64,000 nt of DNA from Caenorhabditis elegans (taxonomy: Eukaryota; Nematoda; Chromadorea; Rhabditida; Rhabditidae): NCBI RefSeq assembly GCF_000002985.6, contig NC_003282.8, positions 9,300,001-9,364,000 of the forward strand, given 5' to 3'. The notes beneath the pieces are model-generated. The model was not told where the DNA came from. It searched no databases and saw nothing but the letters and a program-made list of their open reading frames with translations. This document shows, piece after piece, positions 1 through 13,148 of the stretch. A program made the position numbers and the translations under genes. How positions within the stretch are numbered: position 1 is the stretch's first letter; every line of letters begins with the position of its first letter.

Positions 1-426
1 ATTGTTTGAATTGCAATTTGAAATTCAACCTCTTTCAGCCCCCTTTGTCTGGATTTGAGCAGGGTTTTCTTCTTTTCAAAGAAGGAGTAGTGGATATGGG
101 AAAATTATTCAAATGCTTCAGTAATTTCCCCACATCCATTACTCTTCGTCTTTTTTTTCTCAAAAATTTCCTGTTCATGATAACATCATACCATCACAAT
201 TTTTTTCTTCATGAAATCGACCGAAAATTTCCAGTAAAATATTCTATGTGGGCAACATGTTTGATTTAACATCAGATGAACGATCCTTAACGCTGCGTAA
301 CAGGATTTGAGGGTTCCTAGAAGAAAGGACAAAGACATAAAAATATCAAGATCTAAGCATCAAGATTTCTCGTCGTACCATAGAATGTGTTGAATATAGT
401 CCATATGCTGAATTGAACTTTATAAA
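1..426. other. Upstream flank, no gene resolved
   Basis: AT-rich sequence before the first gene. It contains short open frames only. A short ATG-led stretch near 97-126 is followed by a weak donor-like site but has no recognisable protein. It may be promoter of the glycosyltransferase-like gene or the tail of a gene outside the window. Confidence 0.4.
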
Positions 427-1925
427 ATGACTAAAATTTCTAATTTTTTGGTGCCTAGTCTTCATATTTATTTTATCTACATATTATACACTAAATCTTT
501 GGTACGTTCCGGAATTTCTTTAGGAAATGCTCAAAAACCACTAGGAACTAAACGGAAAACTGTAAGGTTAAAACTGTTTTTTATTTACAGTACCAAGGAG
601 ATGGAAAAATGTATAAGAGAAAGGCTTACCTCCAAAACCTCTTAAGTTATTCGAAGGAAGTAAGTTATTTGCATTTGAATATATATATATATTATAGAAG
701 ATATTATAATTTTGGTTTTAATTTTGTTTCAACATTTATTTTTTATTGGAATAATTTTAAAGATCACATTTGATACGGCAAATGCTGGAGTCGAGTTCAA
801 TGCGTTTGCCAATATTCTCAAAAAAATGCCAAAAACTCCCTATGTTATTTTGGTAATTGTATTCAAATTGTATCAATGTAGTGATATATTTGTTTTTTAG
901 TTCGATTCCTCAAATATAGATGTTTTGTATAATCATATATGTAATCTAAAATTCATTCCAAATGCTGTATCACGGATTGTGGCAATCGCTTTCGATAAGG
1001 ATGCTCATTTGAAACTTCATGAGAAATATCCAAATATTCCGAATATTCTTATTGATTTGACGCCGTTGAAGAAATCAATAGAAGCTGTTCAAGAGAATCG
1101 TGAATATTTAACATACGGTTTAGTGTTGATGGTTCGAGCAAGAATATGCGCTCATTTGGCACAACGAGGAGTCAATTTCTGGCTCATGCAACAGGTGAGC
1201 AGTAACATTTGTTGAATGTTGTTCATTACTTTTAGTTTTTTCAGGATACAATATGGACTGAAAATTTACAAATGTCATATTTAGAAGAAAAGTACCCAGA
1301 AGCTCATTTGATCTTAGATAGAATTGGAAATGAAATGCCATTTTTCTATCGAATGCAAATGTGGGCCTGTGGAGCTACATTTTTTGTGAGAGGAAGTCCT
1401 ACAACTTATCAGTATTTTAAACAAGTAAGCGGAAAGTTATTTTTATTAACAGTATTTCTAATTATTCATTTCCAGGTTGAATCATATATGTTCACTGATC
1501 AAAGTCCTGATTCAACAATTATGACTTACCTTTGTGGTCATAATGGATACAAATGCGAGTTTCTGTCCTATTCAGTTGCTTCGTCTAGTAATTATTTTGA
1601 AACATTACGTGAATACGTTCCCGCGTTGATTCAACTTGACGGTGAAAAGAAAGACAAAGAAACAAAAATGGATACTTTGACAAGAGGAAAGTTCAACTTT
1701 CAATTCAAGAATGGTACATGCAATGAGAAAGCGTATATGAATGCAAAGTTGTTTAATTGAAGCATTATCTTAGTTTAAAAATAATATTTAGACAAAGCGC
1801 AAAAACTGCTTATTTGGATGCAATTGGACGATGGCCGGTTCCACCAGAGTCACAATATCTTAAAATACAATTTTTCCTTGGCAACCTGTTTAACGTCGAC
1901 CCGTGGAATAGAAAAGCTTTTATGA
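427..1925 (+). CDS. Nucleotide-diphospho-sugar transferase-like type II membrane protein
   Basis: Seven exons (427-501, 591-659, 763-852, 901-1194, 1245-1424, 1476-1713, 1792-1925) with GT-AG borders give an uninterrupted frame of about 359 codons. Residues about 8-23 form a hydrophobic signal anchor, so the catalytic part should face the Golgi lumen. The body matches the nucleotide-diphospho-sugar transferase fold (PF03407 type): an FDTANAG stretch near the start, then VNFWLMQQDTIW in the place of the usual acidic sugar-nucleotide motif, then ACGATFFVR and DQSPDST, which resemble the family's GGFFY and DQ segments. The acidic motif reads QQD rather than a clean DxD, so activity is uncertain. 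The start is the first ATG in frame with the anchor. The donor sugar and acceptor cannot be told from sequence. Confidence 0.75.
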
Positions 1926-2664
1926 AATATCATTATTCTCTTCTCCAATAAAGTTTGTGCGCCATCAATGAATTGTTCAGTTTTGTACATATGAAACAAA
2001 CATTTCCAAATTTGAATAAGTGAATTGCTTTTGACAACTGAAGTAACAATTTCTAATCAGTACGTTCTCAAACACAAAACAGTTCACATTTTCTCTACCA
2101 GCCGACTTACCATTTTTGTCAAAATCGCATTTCACTTGATTGACAAATTTCAATTTTTATTTTTGTTAAAATCATATCTAGTAATGTAAAAAATACGTTG
2201 TTTTCGAGAATAATATAGTAATGTATCCTTATCTTGAGCGAAAACGATATTCACAATAGCATTGACGTCGAAAATAGCAATGATTGCTAAACCTAAAAAC
2301 TTGCAGAAACGTCACATAAATTCTCGAAATTAAATTATTTTCTCGGCAATACGCAAAAGACACATGGGTCGTGTATTTGCTGGCTCATCAAGCTCCAATT
2401 TATTAATAGAGGGGAAATTATTTATGTATTTAAATAGTGCAAAAAGATTACATCAATTTTTCCCGACGCGCAGACTTAGTGTGTCAAGCAGGGACAATGT
2501 ACGTCTTGCATTTGAAGATTTAAATTCAGTTGAAAAGATACGTTTTGTACTAGAACTGTGTTTCCCGAAAATTCGACAATATCGGTGGAATTGACAGATG
2601 TTTTAGATTATAATAATAATTTATTTCCTAGACGTGAATAAGTTTAAAAGTTTATGAAACACAT
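1926..2664. other. Intergenic, convergent 3' flanks
   Basis: Separates the 3' ends of the plus-strand transferase and the minus-strand methyltransferase. An open frame of 76 codons at 2364-2594 lacks supporting splice or family evidence. Nothing else is recognised. Confidence 0.5.
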
Positions 2665-4096
2665 TCATTTAACATACAAATCCGTGCACTCCTTATCGTA
2701 AACATTAATAAGCACAGTGCGAATAAAATCATGGTAGAACCAAACAGAAAATGGTTTGACCATTACATATCGGCCATCGCCCATTAATTTCCAAACAAAA
2801 TCATGGAACATTTGTCTTTCTCCAGTGATCCCATTGTCAATATCTTTATGAATTTCAACGTTGATCTGGCATATTTTAACACCTTTTTTATCAAACGGGC
2901 CATCTCGATGAAGCATATCCATAACTGGAAACTCGTGTCCTTCAATGTCCATCCATAATATATCGATTTTTTGTTTCTTTATTTCGTCTCTAAAAAAAAT
3001 TTCTGCTCCAATGTGCATCACGGTCTTGGTACGGTAGTCTCCTTCGTTTTCTTAAGAAAGGGGAATTACAAAATATTTGTACGTTTTTTAATATTATCAA
3101 AAAATTTCGTTTAACTTTTAACAACTAGGGATATAACTTAGGAAATCAAATCAAATGCTCATTTCAAACTAAATGTTAAAACATTTCAGAAATTGTTGAC
3201 GCCTTATAATTTTATTCACAACAATGCTTGACGGTTTGTTCTGGCTAGGAAAATTATAGATAGCCGTTCTTACTCTGAATTCATTCCAAGTAGAGTAAAT
3301 CTAGACGATGTACATATAAACATGGAGTACAATTTTATGATATATTAATAAATCTCTAAACTTACTGCCTAGCACAAAAGCTTCTTGCATCCCATTTTGA
3401 CCTCCAACAGCATACTGGAAATATTTTCCTCCGAGTTCTTTCTCATACAAGTCCTTGTTGATATCTGAACTTGGATCGGCTCCGAAAAACTCTGTTTTTG
3501 GCCAAATCTAAATTTAATATTTTCTAGTTTCCCACAAAAAAAAGTCTAAGTTACCTGTTTCAGAGTGATTTCTCCACTAACATCGTGGCCAATACCCAAT
3601 GTCACCATTGTAATGTTTGTCTCTTTATTTGGAAGAATTATGAATTTAACTTCGTCTTTGTTAGCAACTGGCCGAATAGTTAGTGACTCGTATTCTTTTA
3701 AGTTGTCACATTCTGATGTTTTATTTACAAATGCCGACCAGAACTGAAAAATATCAAATCTCTAAAACTAATATTTAGAGAACGCCTCACCAAATCATGA
3801 TTTCCTCGGTATGGATTTAGTTTTGGAAGAACACAATCAGTGAATGCTTTGAAAATTTGATGGCCTTCATATTTTCCGCTTGATTTTATTTTTTCAGGCG
3901 TTGCAAGATTTTCCGAATCTCTCGTAATTGATATAAATAAAAGAATGAAACCCAGTAAAACTAGGGTGAGAATTAAAAATTTGAAGCAACTGGGGCTTCT
4001 GGAAGGTCCTGAAATTTGATAAAAAGATGAAGTGAGTGGTAGTTGAACTGCAAAACTAACCGTCTCCGAAATGATGTGGCAATAAAACTTTCATGT
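2665..4096 (-). CDS. FkbM-type (Methyltransf_21) SAM-dependent methyltransferase, membrane-anchored
   Basis: Five exons on the minus strand: about 4096-4060 (MKVLLPHHFGDG), 4012-3791, 3743-3556, 3509-3365 and 3049-2665. The second exon carries one long hydrophobic segment (FKFLILTLVLLGFILLFISI) near residues 20-40, so this is a type II membrane protein. The catalytic half has VTLGIGHDVSGE (glycine-rich SAM motif I), an acidic turn FFGADPSSD, and the family's HIGAE...KKQKIDILWMDIEGHEF block, in which DIEGHEF is the hallmark of FkbM-like methyltransferases expanded in nematodes. Substrate is unknown; small-molecule or glycan O-methylation is the family precedent. It is convergent with the glycosyltransferase-like gene at its left. 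Confidence 0.75.
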
Positions 4097-4942
4097 TGAA
4101 GGACTGGGAGAGAAAAATATTTAAATTTGAATTCCGTCAATTTATTCTAGCCTATGATCTTTTATACGGAACGTTGATTTACGGATAGATTATTTGGATT
4201 TCTAAGGCTTTTCATACAGATGCTATCAAGACTTATTTTTTCTTTGTTTCTTTGGCAAAGCAGATAGTGTTGGATAGATAACAGCGCATTTTCTGGCAGA
4301 AGAGAGATACATACTTCGTAATTTTTGAGCCCTACAAGTTGCCAAATTGTTCTCAAAATAATTCTCAAGATTGAGTGGATTGAATTAACTTTTTTTTCTG
4401 TGAGTATCTAATTTTCTTTTAATATTTTTGTACAAAAAAAATTGCTTAAGAAACAAATAAGTTTCTTTTGTTTTACTTTTCAGCTCTTGTTTCAACATAC
4501 ACCACTTCATGTGATGATGAGGCAGTCTGAAAATGTGGTGATATTTAAGTTTTTGTGAGATTGCGCAAAATAGGCCGTTTCATGAATGGTTCACCTACTC
4601 GCTAGAATGTGCAAAAATCAAACGATTTTTTAATTAAAGAAAATCAATGTTAAATTTGTACAAAAATATCCTTATTGTTGAACTATTCTATTTTTTGAAC
4701 GATTTTCTAGAATTCAGAGTTATTCAAAAGACTTTCACATCACCAGTACGATTCACAACATAAAAAGATCTGGAGGACCGATTAATATTTAATGATCTCT
4801 ATACAAAATACGAATCACACTCTTCATCCAGAAATCCACAGGTTTTACGATATGATCTTGAAAACAGGTATTTGTATATTTTTGATCTTAAAATTCAATC
4901 TAGCTTTTCTTATTGCTAATTTCCCCTCTACAGTACAGTGAA
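4097..4942. other. Divergent intergenic region between methyltransferase and GT92 gene
   Basis: The two flanking genes point away from this AT-rich stretch, so it should hold both promoters. I see no repeat, RNA gene or recognisable factor site. Confidence 0.5.
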
Positions 4943-7165
4943 ATGCGCCCAATCCATCGTCGACCCGAAAAAGTTGCCATCTTAGTAACTGCAGTTTTAT
5001 TTGCGATAACTATCATTTTTAGTGTGTTTAAAAATGGAAAGTAAGTTTGAGTATTTTTTAACTGTAATTTTTTCGTTAACTGTCTGATGACTTATATTGC
5101 TTTCTGTCGCACAATTTTTCCTGTTAAATTGTAATACAAAGCTGCGGAGACATTAAAATTTTGTGCCAAAATTCTGAATAAAATTTTTAAGTATTCTTGT
5201 GATTTCAGAGGAACATCTCCTATACCAGTGAAAGAAAGACCCTTGAAAGCATTTATAACTTCTGCATATTATTATTCATCATCTAAAAGGCAAGCAAATT
5301 TAAAAAGAAAGATAACTTTACAAAATGATTTTCAGTCTGGGAAAGAATGCACTAGCCCTGGTAATGAGCATAAATCTTGTGAAATCCCCAAATGAGCTGG
5401 CTCAACATCCGAATCCTCCAGAACTTGTAATTTCCGCAGAGAATGATACGACGAGTATAATGGTTAAAACTCCATATTCTAGGTAATTGTTCAGCTAGAA
5501 AACTATAAAAAATTGTTTTATTTCAGAGTGACTCCTCATGATGTTTGTCAAATTATTACTGTTTTTGCGACTGTTCAACTATTACCAAACGTAAAAAGTA
5601 TCAAAATGGTGTCGGGGAATGAATTGACGGAAGTATGGTAGTTGAACTTAGTTGAAGTTAGTAAACTAAGTTGAAAACAAAAAGTAATTTCAGATTCCAT
5701 TTTCGAAACCTTCATCACTGAAACGGGATGTTGTGGTGTGTACGTCGCCGTTATTCGTCAGTGAGCAGTGGCAGAATTTCCTATTTGCAGTTCACATTTA
5801 TAAAAAGTGAGTAAGCTTTGGGCAATTCTTTTTAATTTTTTGTCAATTGTTTTAGATTTGATGCTCACATGAATTTATACCTGGTTAGTTCAATCACTTC
5901 ATTTTATGAACTCATGAAAGAGTATGAAAAAGAGGTGAGAACGAATACAAAAATATATACATAATTAAAAGACTAATATAATTGTTTCAAGGGGTACATG
6001 ACCATCCAGCCGTGGGTCAGTGTTAAATACCCAGAAGTTTCAAAAATTATTGCTGATTCATATGATCAAATTGAATTCCGAAATCAAGCAGCAGCTCAAA
6101 CTGATTGTCTACTCCAGTTCAAGGTAGTCAATACACTTTTAAAATCTTTTGAACACCGTTTCAAATTCAGGAATCTGCTAGATTTATTACATTTTTGGAC
6201 CTAGACGATGTTCTTATTCCTAAACTTGCACCAACATATGCAGAAGAGTTTCAAAAATTAATGGTAACCAAAAAACGATCATCGTTCATTTTTTATCATA
6301 AAGAGAATTATAACGTCGCTGCGACAAGATATGGGTCAAAATTTTCTCTCAAAAATATGTTCAATAGTATGGAATGCCAAAACAATGTGAGTTATACATT
6401 TTCAAAGTTGCGAAATTTATTACTGGATATTTCGGAATAATGACTGTGACAATTTTGGCAGTTTTGGAGAACTCTGAAATTTCCGTCTGTCAAAAAATAT
6501 ATTGAATGAAACTTTGGAAAAAAACACTCTACTATAAAAAGGAAAAAAGTGATTTTATCTTTTAGAGAGAAACAGGGAAGATTGTGGTGAATCCAAAACA
6601 TCTCAACTTTACCTGGATCCATTATCCGCCAATTTCGCCGGAAGAACTTGCAAAACATGAAGTAACAGAAAATGTGATTACTCATCTCAAGACTATAGTT
6701 TGGGTGAGATTCTTTTTGAAGATACTTTAAAGTTTGAACCTTAGTCTTCAGGTTGATGAGGAACCAGACGGGGAAAACCAAAAAATAATTGAGCCATTGT
6801 ACTATGACAATTCGACCGATACAATACTTTCTCGACAACAAATAAAGGAACTTGAGACAGATCTTGAGAATATGATGATGAAACCCAATATACAGAAGAT
6901 CTTTGCACAACTACCTGACATTCATTATTATACAGATTTAGTTGTAAATTGCTATAACGATCGATATTATAAGTACCATTACTCCGGTCGAATCTCAGAA
7001 ATTACCTGTCCTGGTCCACAATTATGTGAATATCATCAACATCCAAATATCACATGCATGCGTGTAAATGCAACATATCATTCCATGAAAACATTATCAC
7101 CAATCACATATTATTATGCAAATGATCCTCATTTTACTTCAGAAATGGGGTGTTATGCTCATTAG
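4943..7165 (+). CDS. Glycosyltransferase family 92 (DUF23) protein
   Basis: Multi-exon gene starting at ATG 4943 ([20 protein letters not shown]..., a signal anchor at about residues 9-28). Family signatures follow in order: [20 protein letters not shown], the SEQWQNF...[14 protein letters not shown] block, [20 protein letters not shown], then [14 protein letters not shown] with the DxDD metal/nucleotide-binding motif, and a late FTWIHYPP segment. This is the GT92 (DUF23) layout; characterised members are galactosyltransferases acting on core fucose of N-glycans, so Golgi glycan modification is the likely role. The second intron (5290-5335) begins GC rather than GT, and the family motif SKSLGKNA runs straight across that junction, which confirms it. 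GT92 genes are much expanded in worms; the exact acceptor is unknown. Confidence 0.85.
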
Positions 7166-7385
7166 ATTTTGTTTCAATTTTTTTCTTTTCAATGAAGAAT
7201 TAGACAACCTTATATTCTAATTTAGAACTAGAAATTGAATTTGCCTGTTTAATTAAACCTAGACCTTCGAAATAACTCGAAGGGTCGATTGAGGATTAAA
7301 AAAAGTAGAGATATTTTTGAGTATATCTTCAAGATTTGATAAACTGTTTATAAGGTATTTCAATAAAACGGTGTTTATTTTATCG

Positions 7386-9065
7386 TCAAAATTCTACTTT
7401 TGACAAAGAAATGAATGCGATTCCAAGAAGTGTCACGAATATTCCAATGTACAATTGTATAATATCCTTCTTTCCTTGAATTTCTTTGAATAAGAAAATT
7501 GCCCACAAGCTGACAATTATTCCAGGAGCTTTGGAAAGAATTGGGTACGCGATAACCTAAAAAGACAATTATCACAAATTAAAAGATAACTATTATAAAA
7601 TACTGCAAGTTACAAGAATATTGTTAATTGTTCTTCATTACATAATTCACATTTTTCAGGTAGAATTTGAATTTTACTACTTCATTTAAAAAAAATAGCT
7701 TACTTGATCCAAGTGTTGATTTGCCATGAAAAATGTTGTGACCGCAATTCCATATAAAATTCCAGAAATAATAGATGGCATTGATAACTCCGCATTCACA
7801 AGTGGAACGTTCTTCTTTACAATTGAGTAAACGAAGAAGATTACAGTAGATGTAACAAATGATCCAAGACAATAAGAAAGGATGTATGCACGAACATCTT
7901 GATGTGAACCGGGCTCATTGGCAATTATATAGTTGATTGGGGTCAAGAAGTTGCCGTAAAGGAAACCAACGAAAATTGTTAGGAATAGGCATCTGGAAGT
8001 AAATTGAACTGATGAAACAGTAACATTTTTATGAAGTGTTTTTCACTCAATAGTTTTGATATTAGTTTGTTTCATTATCAACTCTAAGATACTCACAATA
8101 TTCTTCTTGTGCACGAAACCTCCTTCACAACCAATGGGTCATCTTTATAATTATCTTCTTCCAAACTCCATGGAGCAGGTCTCACTCTTGCGGGGATATG
8201 CTTGATCGGTGCATAAATAGCTCCTCCAACACATACCGTAACCACACCCAAAATATTTAACCAGTCACTTTTTGGATATTGTTGAGGGTTGGCAAACAGT
8301 CCAAATCGGGTGACAGCCCAGCCCACAACGCCTGAAAAAATAAGTGGTAAAATAACACTCGAAAAGTGGACCTTACAAGTAACAGTATTCCAGAGAAGAT
8401 ATCCAATTGCTAAACCAATTCCGTCCATGATGAAAACTGTCAGAGAGTTTCCTAAATGAGTTTCAAAATATGGAATTTGCGTTTTAAATTTTACAATGGC
8501 GTTTTAATTTTAAAATTGGTGCGATTAAAAAAACCATTTTTATATGATATTGCTTTTTTTGCTGTGAACAGAATTTTATATTCAATTTTTTGTCAAATTA
8601 TGAAACTGCATTTAATTTGTTCCTTGTTTTCAATGAATGCTTATTATCAGAAAGTTTGGTATGTGCTTACATATGCATGTATATTATCTGTTTTTCGTTT
8701 GAAACAAAAAAAATTGGTATATTTTCTCTATCAGCTTCAAAGAATTGAAAAAAAAATTTGATATTCTTGTTGGAACTAGTCTCAATATATCAACCATGAG
8801 AATTAATGACTATTTTTAAAATATAGAAAGAATCATTCTTACCGACTGAATAGAACATCCCACTCAACATCGCAATAGGGTGAATTGGTGCTGGAGCTGT
8901 TGTCATTGCAACAGCAACTCCAACCAAAAGCTGTCCAAGTGACTGAACCCATTGGAAATACAACCCATCTCCTTTATGAAACCATTTCAATGGAACATAA
9001 GTGGAACCGAATGTGATTGCAGAAACAACAGCACACACGATTCCAAGAGTTGTATCTTTTTCCAT
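7386..9065 (-). CDS. TMEM144-family multipass transporter
   Basis: Minus strand, start at 9065 (MEKDTTLGIVCAVVSAITFG). Exon 1 has AITFGSTYVPLKWFHKGDGLYFQWVQ, which matches the N-terminal helix and YVPVKK...GDGMFFQW block of TMEM144. Later exons hold IMDGIGLAIGYLLWNTV and GWAVTRFGLFA, a cytoplasmic loop with the arginine/proline-rich RVRPAPWSLEED, and further helices; the last exon ends IGIFVTLLGIAFISLSKVEF. About ten hydrophobic segments place it in the drug/metabolite transporter superfamily. TMEM144 proteins are annotated as putative carbohydrate transporters, without a firm substrate. A large AT-rich intron lies between about 8450 and 8843. Neighbouring glycosyltransferase-like genes make a sugar-related role attractive, but that is inference. 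Confidence 0.8.
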
Positions 9066-9291
9066 GTTTTGTTGGTAAAAATGAAAGAGAATAGGTTTGA
9101 GGGAACATCAACGCGAGAGGAATTACATGTTTTATACTAAATTTCAGGAAATTTGAATAATAGGACGTACAGAATTTGGAAAACGATGATGATTGTGGCG
9201 AAAGGAGTAGCGAAAAAGTGTGGAAAGGATTATAGAATATTGAATATAATTTCAGAGTTCAAAACATTTAAAAGATTATATACACCCAGTT

Positions 9292-11138
9292 TTAGATTTC
9301 CGGACGACTTTCATGGGTTGCGATAATATCCGAATAAATTCCTTTGACCTTCGAAATAAATGAACCAATAACCATTGGTTTTGCAGGAATGTTTGGCATT
9401 GAGACAACTTTCTGAAAACTGATTGATTGATTCCGTATGGTTAAAATAATATTTACTTCTAGAACTGCTGTCAGAGCAGGGAGCAGGTAGGCTGAGACTC
9501 GAGGATATGCCAAGTTGTAGGTGGTTGTTAGCTGAAAAATTCCAATTACGATTTCAACCCATCTATAATATTTGCTTATCATCTCACTTTTTATATAAAA
9601 ACATAGATTTTAATTTCTCTTAAATATTATCAATTGAATAAAAACCGAAAATGGATACCAAAAATGTTTAATGGACTACGATCATTGATGAAAATTTCTT
9701 ACCTGCTCTAAATCAAAGGGCACTGGATGATCATCTTCTTTGCAATGTTTTGTAAGACAGTCAAAGTAATGTTTAAGATACTTTTCCTTATTAGCATGAC
9801 GTTCTTCTGGACTTAAACAAGTATTCATCACACGTGCCAAATCAGTTGCAGCCAAACCAAAATGAATCATCTGGAAGTTTACATGTAACGCGGATACCAA
9901 CCCCTCTCAACTTTTTTGTCACTGAACATCTTATTGCAGTAATGATCGTAAAAATATGTTCTTAACATACCTGAAAATCGATCAACTTCTTCAAATGTCC
10001 TTCTTGATTCCACATAATATTTGCTGACCATAAATCACCATGCACAAATACCTTCTTCATTCCAAGTTTGCATGGAACTAAATCCAATTCATCAGCTGTT
10101 ATTATTTCAGGAAGAGTTGTTGCAAAGGTTTCAGTCAATTTTTGCATTTCTGGGTCGGGGAAGAGAGCCATTAGCCCGTTATTCAACTGGAGGAACCAAT
10201 CTTTAAACGGAGAATAAAGTCCTGATAATCCTTGATGTGGGGCCTCTCTTCTCTTATCTTCGGATAAATTTATAAATTGAACTTGAAGTTTGGCGAGGGC
10301 ATCTAGAACCTGAAGCATCTGATCATCACTGAAATTTTCCAATGGAGAAAGAGTTTTGATATCTTCAACAAGTTCGATTGCAATACATCCTTTCGAATAA
10401 TTCCCATCTTTTTCTAATTCGATCTGATTTCCAAAGTAGAAATCAGGAAGAATGTCAAGTTTTGGAAGACTTTGAATGTATTTGTAGAAGTAGTTTTCAG
10501 AATTATGGCACTGGAAAATAACAGTGATTAGTTGGAAAAATACATTTTAAAAAACATACCGGAGGTAAAAAACTTATAAACTCATCCGAAATGTTTGCTG
10601 CCACATCTGGGGGTAACTTTGCAGCTTGTGCTTCTAGAGCTTCTGTAAAAAAAACTTATAGTATTTAAGGGTTTCTAAAACAAGCTACGCAAATTGAAAT
10701 TCAGTACAAAAGAGACGTGTCTCATCAGTTGAATTTAGATACATTCAAATGAAATCAAATTCCCCCTAATTTCAGACATCAAGTTTTTCAATCAAACGGA
10801 GAATTTTAAGGTATATGATTAGACTTACGAAGCAATGCCACAGGTGATCCAATCTTCAACGCAAATTTGTTTGGATATGGAGCCTTGTCATCTCCTTCGA
10901 CTTCCCAATCAATTTCAGCGATACCTAACAGAGATTGAAGCCCCTGAGTTTTGAAATTTTTCCTTATTCCGATTTTCCACCAGAAAAAACTTACAACTCC
11001 CTCTGCCAAAGGTTTGATTGTCTTCTTCTCTCCTATTTTCAGGTTATGTCCCGCACTCTCTTCTGCAATTTTCTGTACATCTTCCCATTGAAGAGTGGTT
11101 CCTAGGAGTCCATCTGCCAGCTCTGCGGTTTTAAGCAT
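9292..11138 (-). CDS. CHK-like (DUF1679) kinase-like protein
   Basis: Minus strand; start chosen at ATG 11138 (MLKTAELADGLLGTTLQWEDVQ), because ADGLLGT...WEDV is the usual N-terminus of nematode CHK-like proteins and an acceptor-like TTTTCAG sits just upstream. Further exons contain KFALKIGSP (the beta-3 lysine equivalent), VFVHGDLWSANIMW (Brenner HxDxxxxN catalytic loop) and LIDFQ (metal-binding DFx). Downstream exons carry the usual IHFGLAATDLARV and YNLAYPRVSAYLLPAL segments, ending ATHESRPEI then TAA at 9292. The fold is choline/aminoglycoside-kinase-like. The family is related to EcKinase/DUF1679 proteins and the substrate is unknown. All key catalytic residues look intact. Confidence 0.8.
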
Positions 11139-11298
11139 CTCTGATATTGCTTTTCTTCTGAAAATTTTAAATTTTAGTACAATATGAGCACACGATTTCG
11201 AAAAATGTGTCATAGTTTATCTACCAATTCATTTTATACCATTTGTCTAGCCACATGATACTTCTCAAATTTCTTATCAAGTTCCTCCTGGAGCAAAC

Positions 11299-11327
11299 AA
11301 AAAACTCCCCGTAACCGGGAGTTTTTT
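11299..11327. repeat. Perfect 11-bp hairpin with 7-nt loop
   Basis: AAAAAACTCCC at 11299-11309 is exactly complementary to GGGAGTTTTTT at 11317-11327. It lies about 160 bp upstream of the CHK-like gene start. In an animal genome this is not a rho-independent terminator; the role, if any, is unknown. Confidence 0.6.
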
Positions 11328-12992
11328 ATCCGGTTTATGGGTTTTCCATGAAAAAATTGTTGTATACATATAAATGCTAGTAAAGATCATTTAGATTTGT
11401 GATAAGAAACACATAACACAATTGTCAAATTGTTGGAAAAAAGGCGGAAACGTGATGAGAAAATGAAAAAAGGAGCAAAAAGTGTGTAGCTTGACTAGAA
11501 AATGTTGGTGTTTTATCAACTTTTATCAGTATTCGATAATTTTTTGTTCAGTTTTTGGAAATTATATGTTGTGACCTTTGGTTATTGGTATGGAAACGTT
11601 CCTCGAACATCGAAAAATTAATCCACCAATTAATTTTTTCTGTGGATTTTAAGATTTTTCATGGCAATTGAGCAATATTTTTTTCTAATTGAAACAAAAT
11701 TTTGCATAAAATAACATTTTCAAAAATAAAGATTAGTTGTTTAAAGCTGTAATTTTCCCAAGGAATCAAAAAATCCGAAATTTTTTCTCCAATTTTGAAA
11801 ATGTTTTCATGCATCTGAAACTGTGGGAGTTTACTTATTTTCTTAGAAAGATAAAAATGCCTCGAAAATCGCTTGAAAATTAGAACAAAGTCTTCTCTCG
11901 AAGTGAAAACAAAGTAAACTGAATTGCTTTCAACTTCTTTCAACTATTTGTATCCAAATATATATTTACTTTTTCCAAAAGTTCAATACTCTTTCTCATG
12001 TTTCTAACAACTGCCAAAAATCAACAATATACTTTGAAATCTTTCAACTTCAACACGTACCTCGTTTTAAACTCCCATAAACAATCTCGAAACATAAACA
12101 ATTTCGATGGACAGGTGAACTTTCAATACACTAATATCTTGATAAAATGATATGATAAATCTAAATATAAGAAATTCTGCTTTGAACTATGCTTTGTGCT
12201 AGATTTTCTTATTTAGATATATGAAACTTTATGATAAGAGACGCAGATATCTGTGCTCTTGCACAAATTATTGAGAACTAAAAAAGTAAAAGTTCGAGAA
12301 GTAACGATGAGTCAGACTTGTTTTGCTATTTGTAAAAAGAAACAAAAGTTATAACGAAAATGTATATATGTAATAGTAAGTATTATCTGGTAGTTGCTGA
12401 ATTATCAGGTGAGTAGTGAATTTGAGAAATACCAACAAAAAAAAACTAAATTTGTCTTTGATTCCTAACAACTTCACTTAATTGAGCGCCAAATATATTT
12501 TGGTACATTTGTTTTGTAAAACCAAAATAAATAAGAAAATTTGCAAAAGAAAACAAGATTCGACATTGATAAAATTTACAAGGCAAATACATTTTTCAAA
12601 AATAAAATCAGGAAAGTTGTTTGGAACTTCTTCGCAGTTATATTTGTAATTCGGTACATATTTGGAGTCCTTTCAAAAATTATTTGACTTTTTAATTCAA
12701 TATAGGATCGAAAAATTCTTTAAAATTACTAACTGGTAAATAGCAAACTTATAAATTCGCTGAAATTCGTACATGCTCTTTGTTCCATTTAAATTCCCAA
12801 ACAAATTTTCTGGGAGTATGTTTAAATTGATAACATAGAAAAACTAAAAATCTTACTCTTTTTCCACATTTTCTTCGGAATTCGATTTTGCTGGGGAAAC
12901 GTCCACTGTAGATTGGCAAAGTCCCATCTTTGTGATTGACTTTAAAATATATTTTAATAACTTCAAAACCGAACACAGTGAAGAAAAAGTCC

Positions 12993-13148
12993 TTATGGGG
13001 TTATTCAAGTAGTGTCGGAAAATTAAAAAGTGTAGAAAAATTACGTCACAACCTTATTCAAGTATATAAAAACATGTATTTAAATACATTTGTGACGTCA
13101 CAAATGTATTTTAATACATTTTGCTACATTACTTGAATAACCCCATTA
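12993..13148. mobile_element. PIF/Harbinger-type MITE, 150 bp
   Basis: Terminal inverted repeats TGGGGTTATTCAAGTA (from 12996) and TACTTGAATAACCCCA (ending 13145) are exact. The element is flanked by TTA on both sides (12993-12995 and 13146-13148), the 3-bp target duplication typical of PIF/Harbinger elements. It has no coding capacity. Inside is a 30-bp perfect palindrome centred on GACGTC (13082-13111). Family assignment rests on TSD and size, not on a database match. Confidence 0.75.

Noticed and set aside
2364-2594. 76-codon plus-strand open frame
   Set aside because: No family similarity, no splice partner, in a gap between convergent genes.
8456-8761. 101-codon plus-strand open frame
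   Set aside because: AT-rich Phe/Leu/Lys composition antisense to an intron of the TMEM144-like gene.
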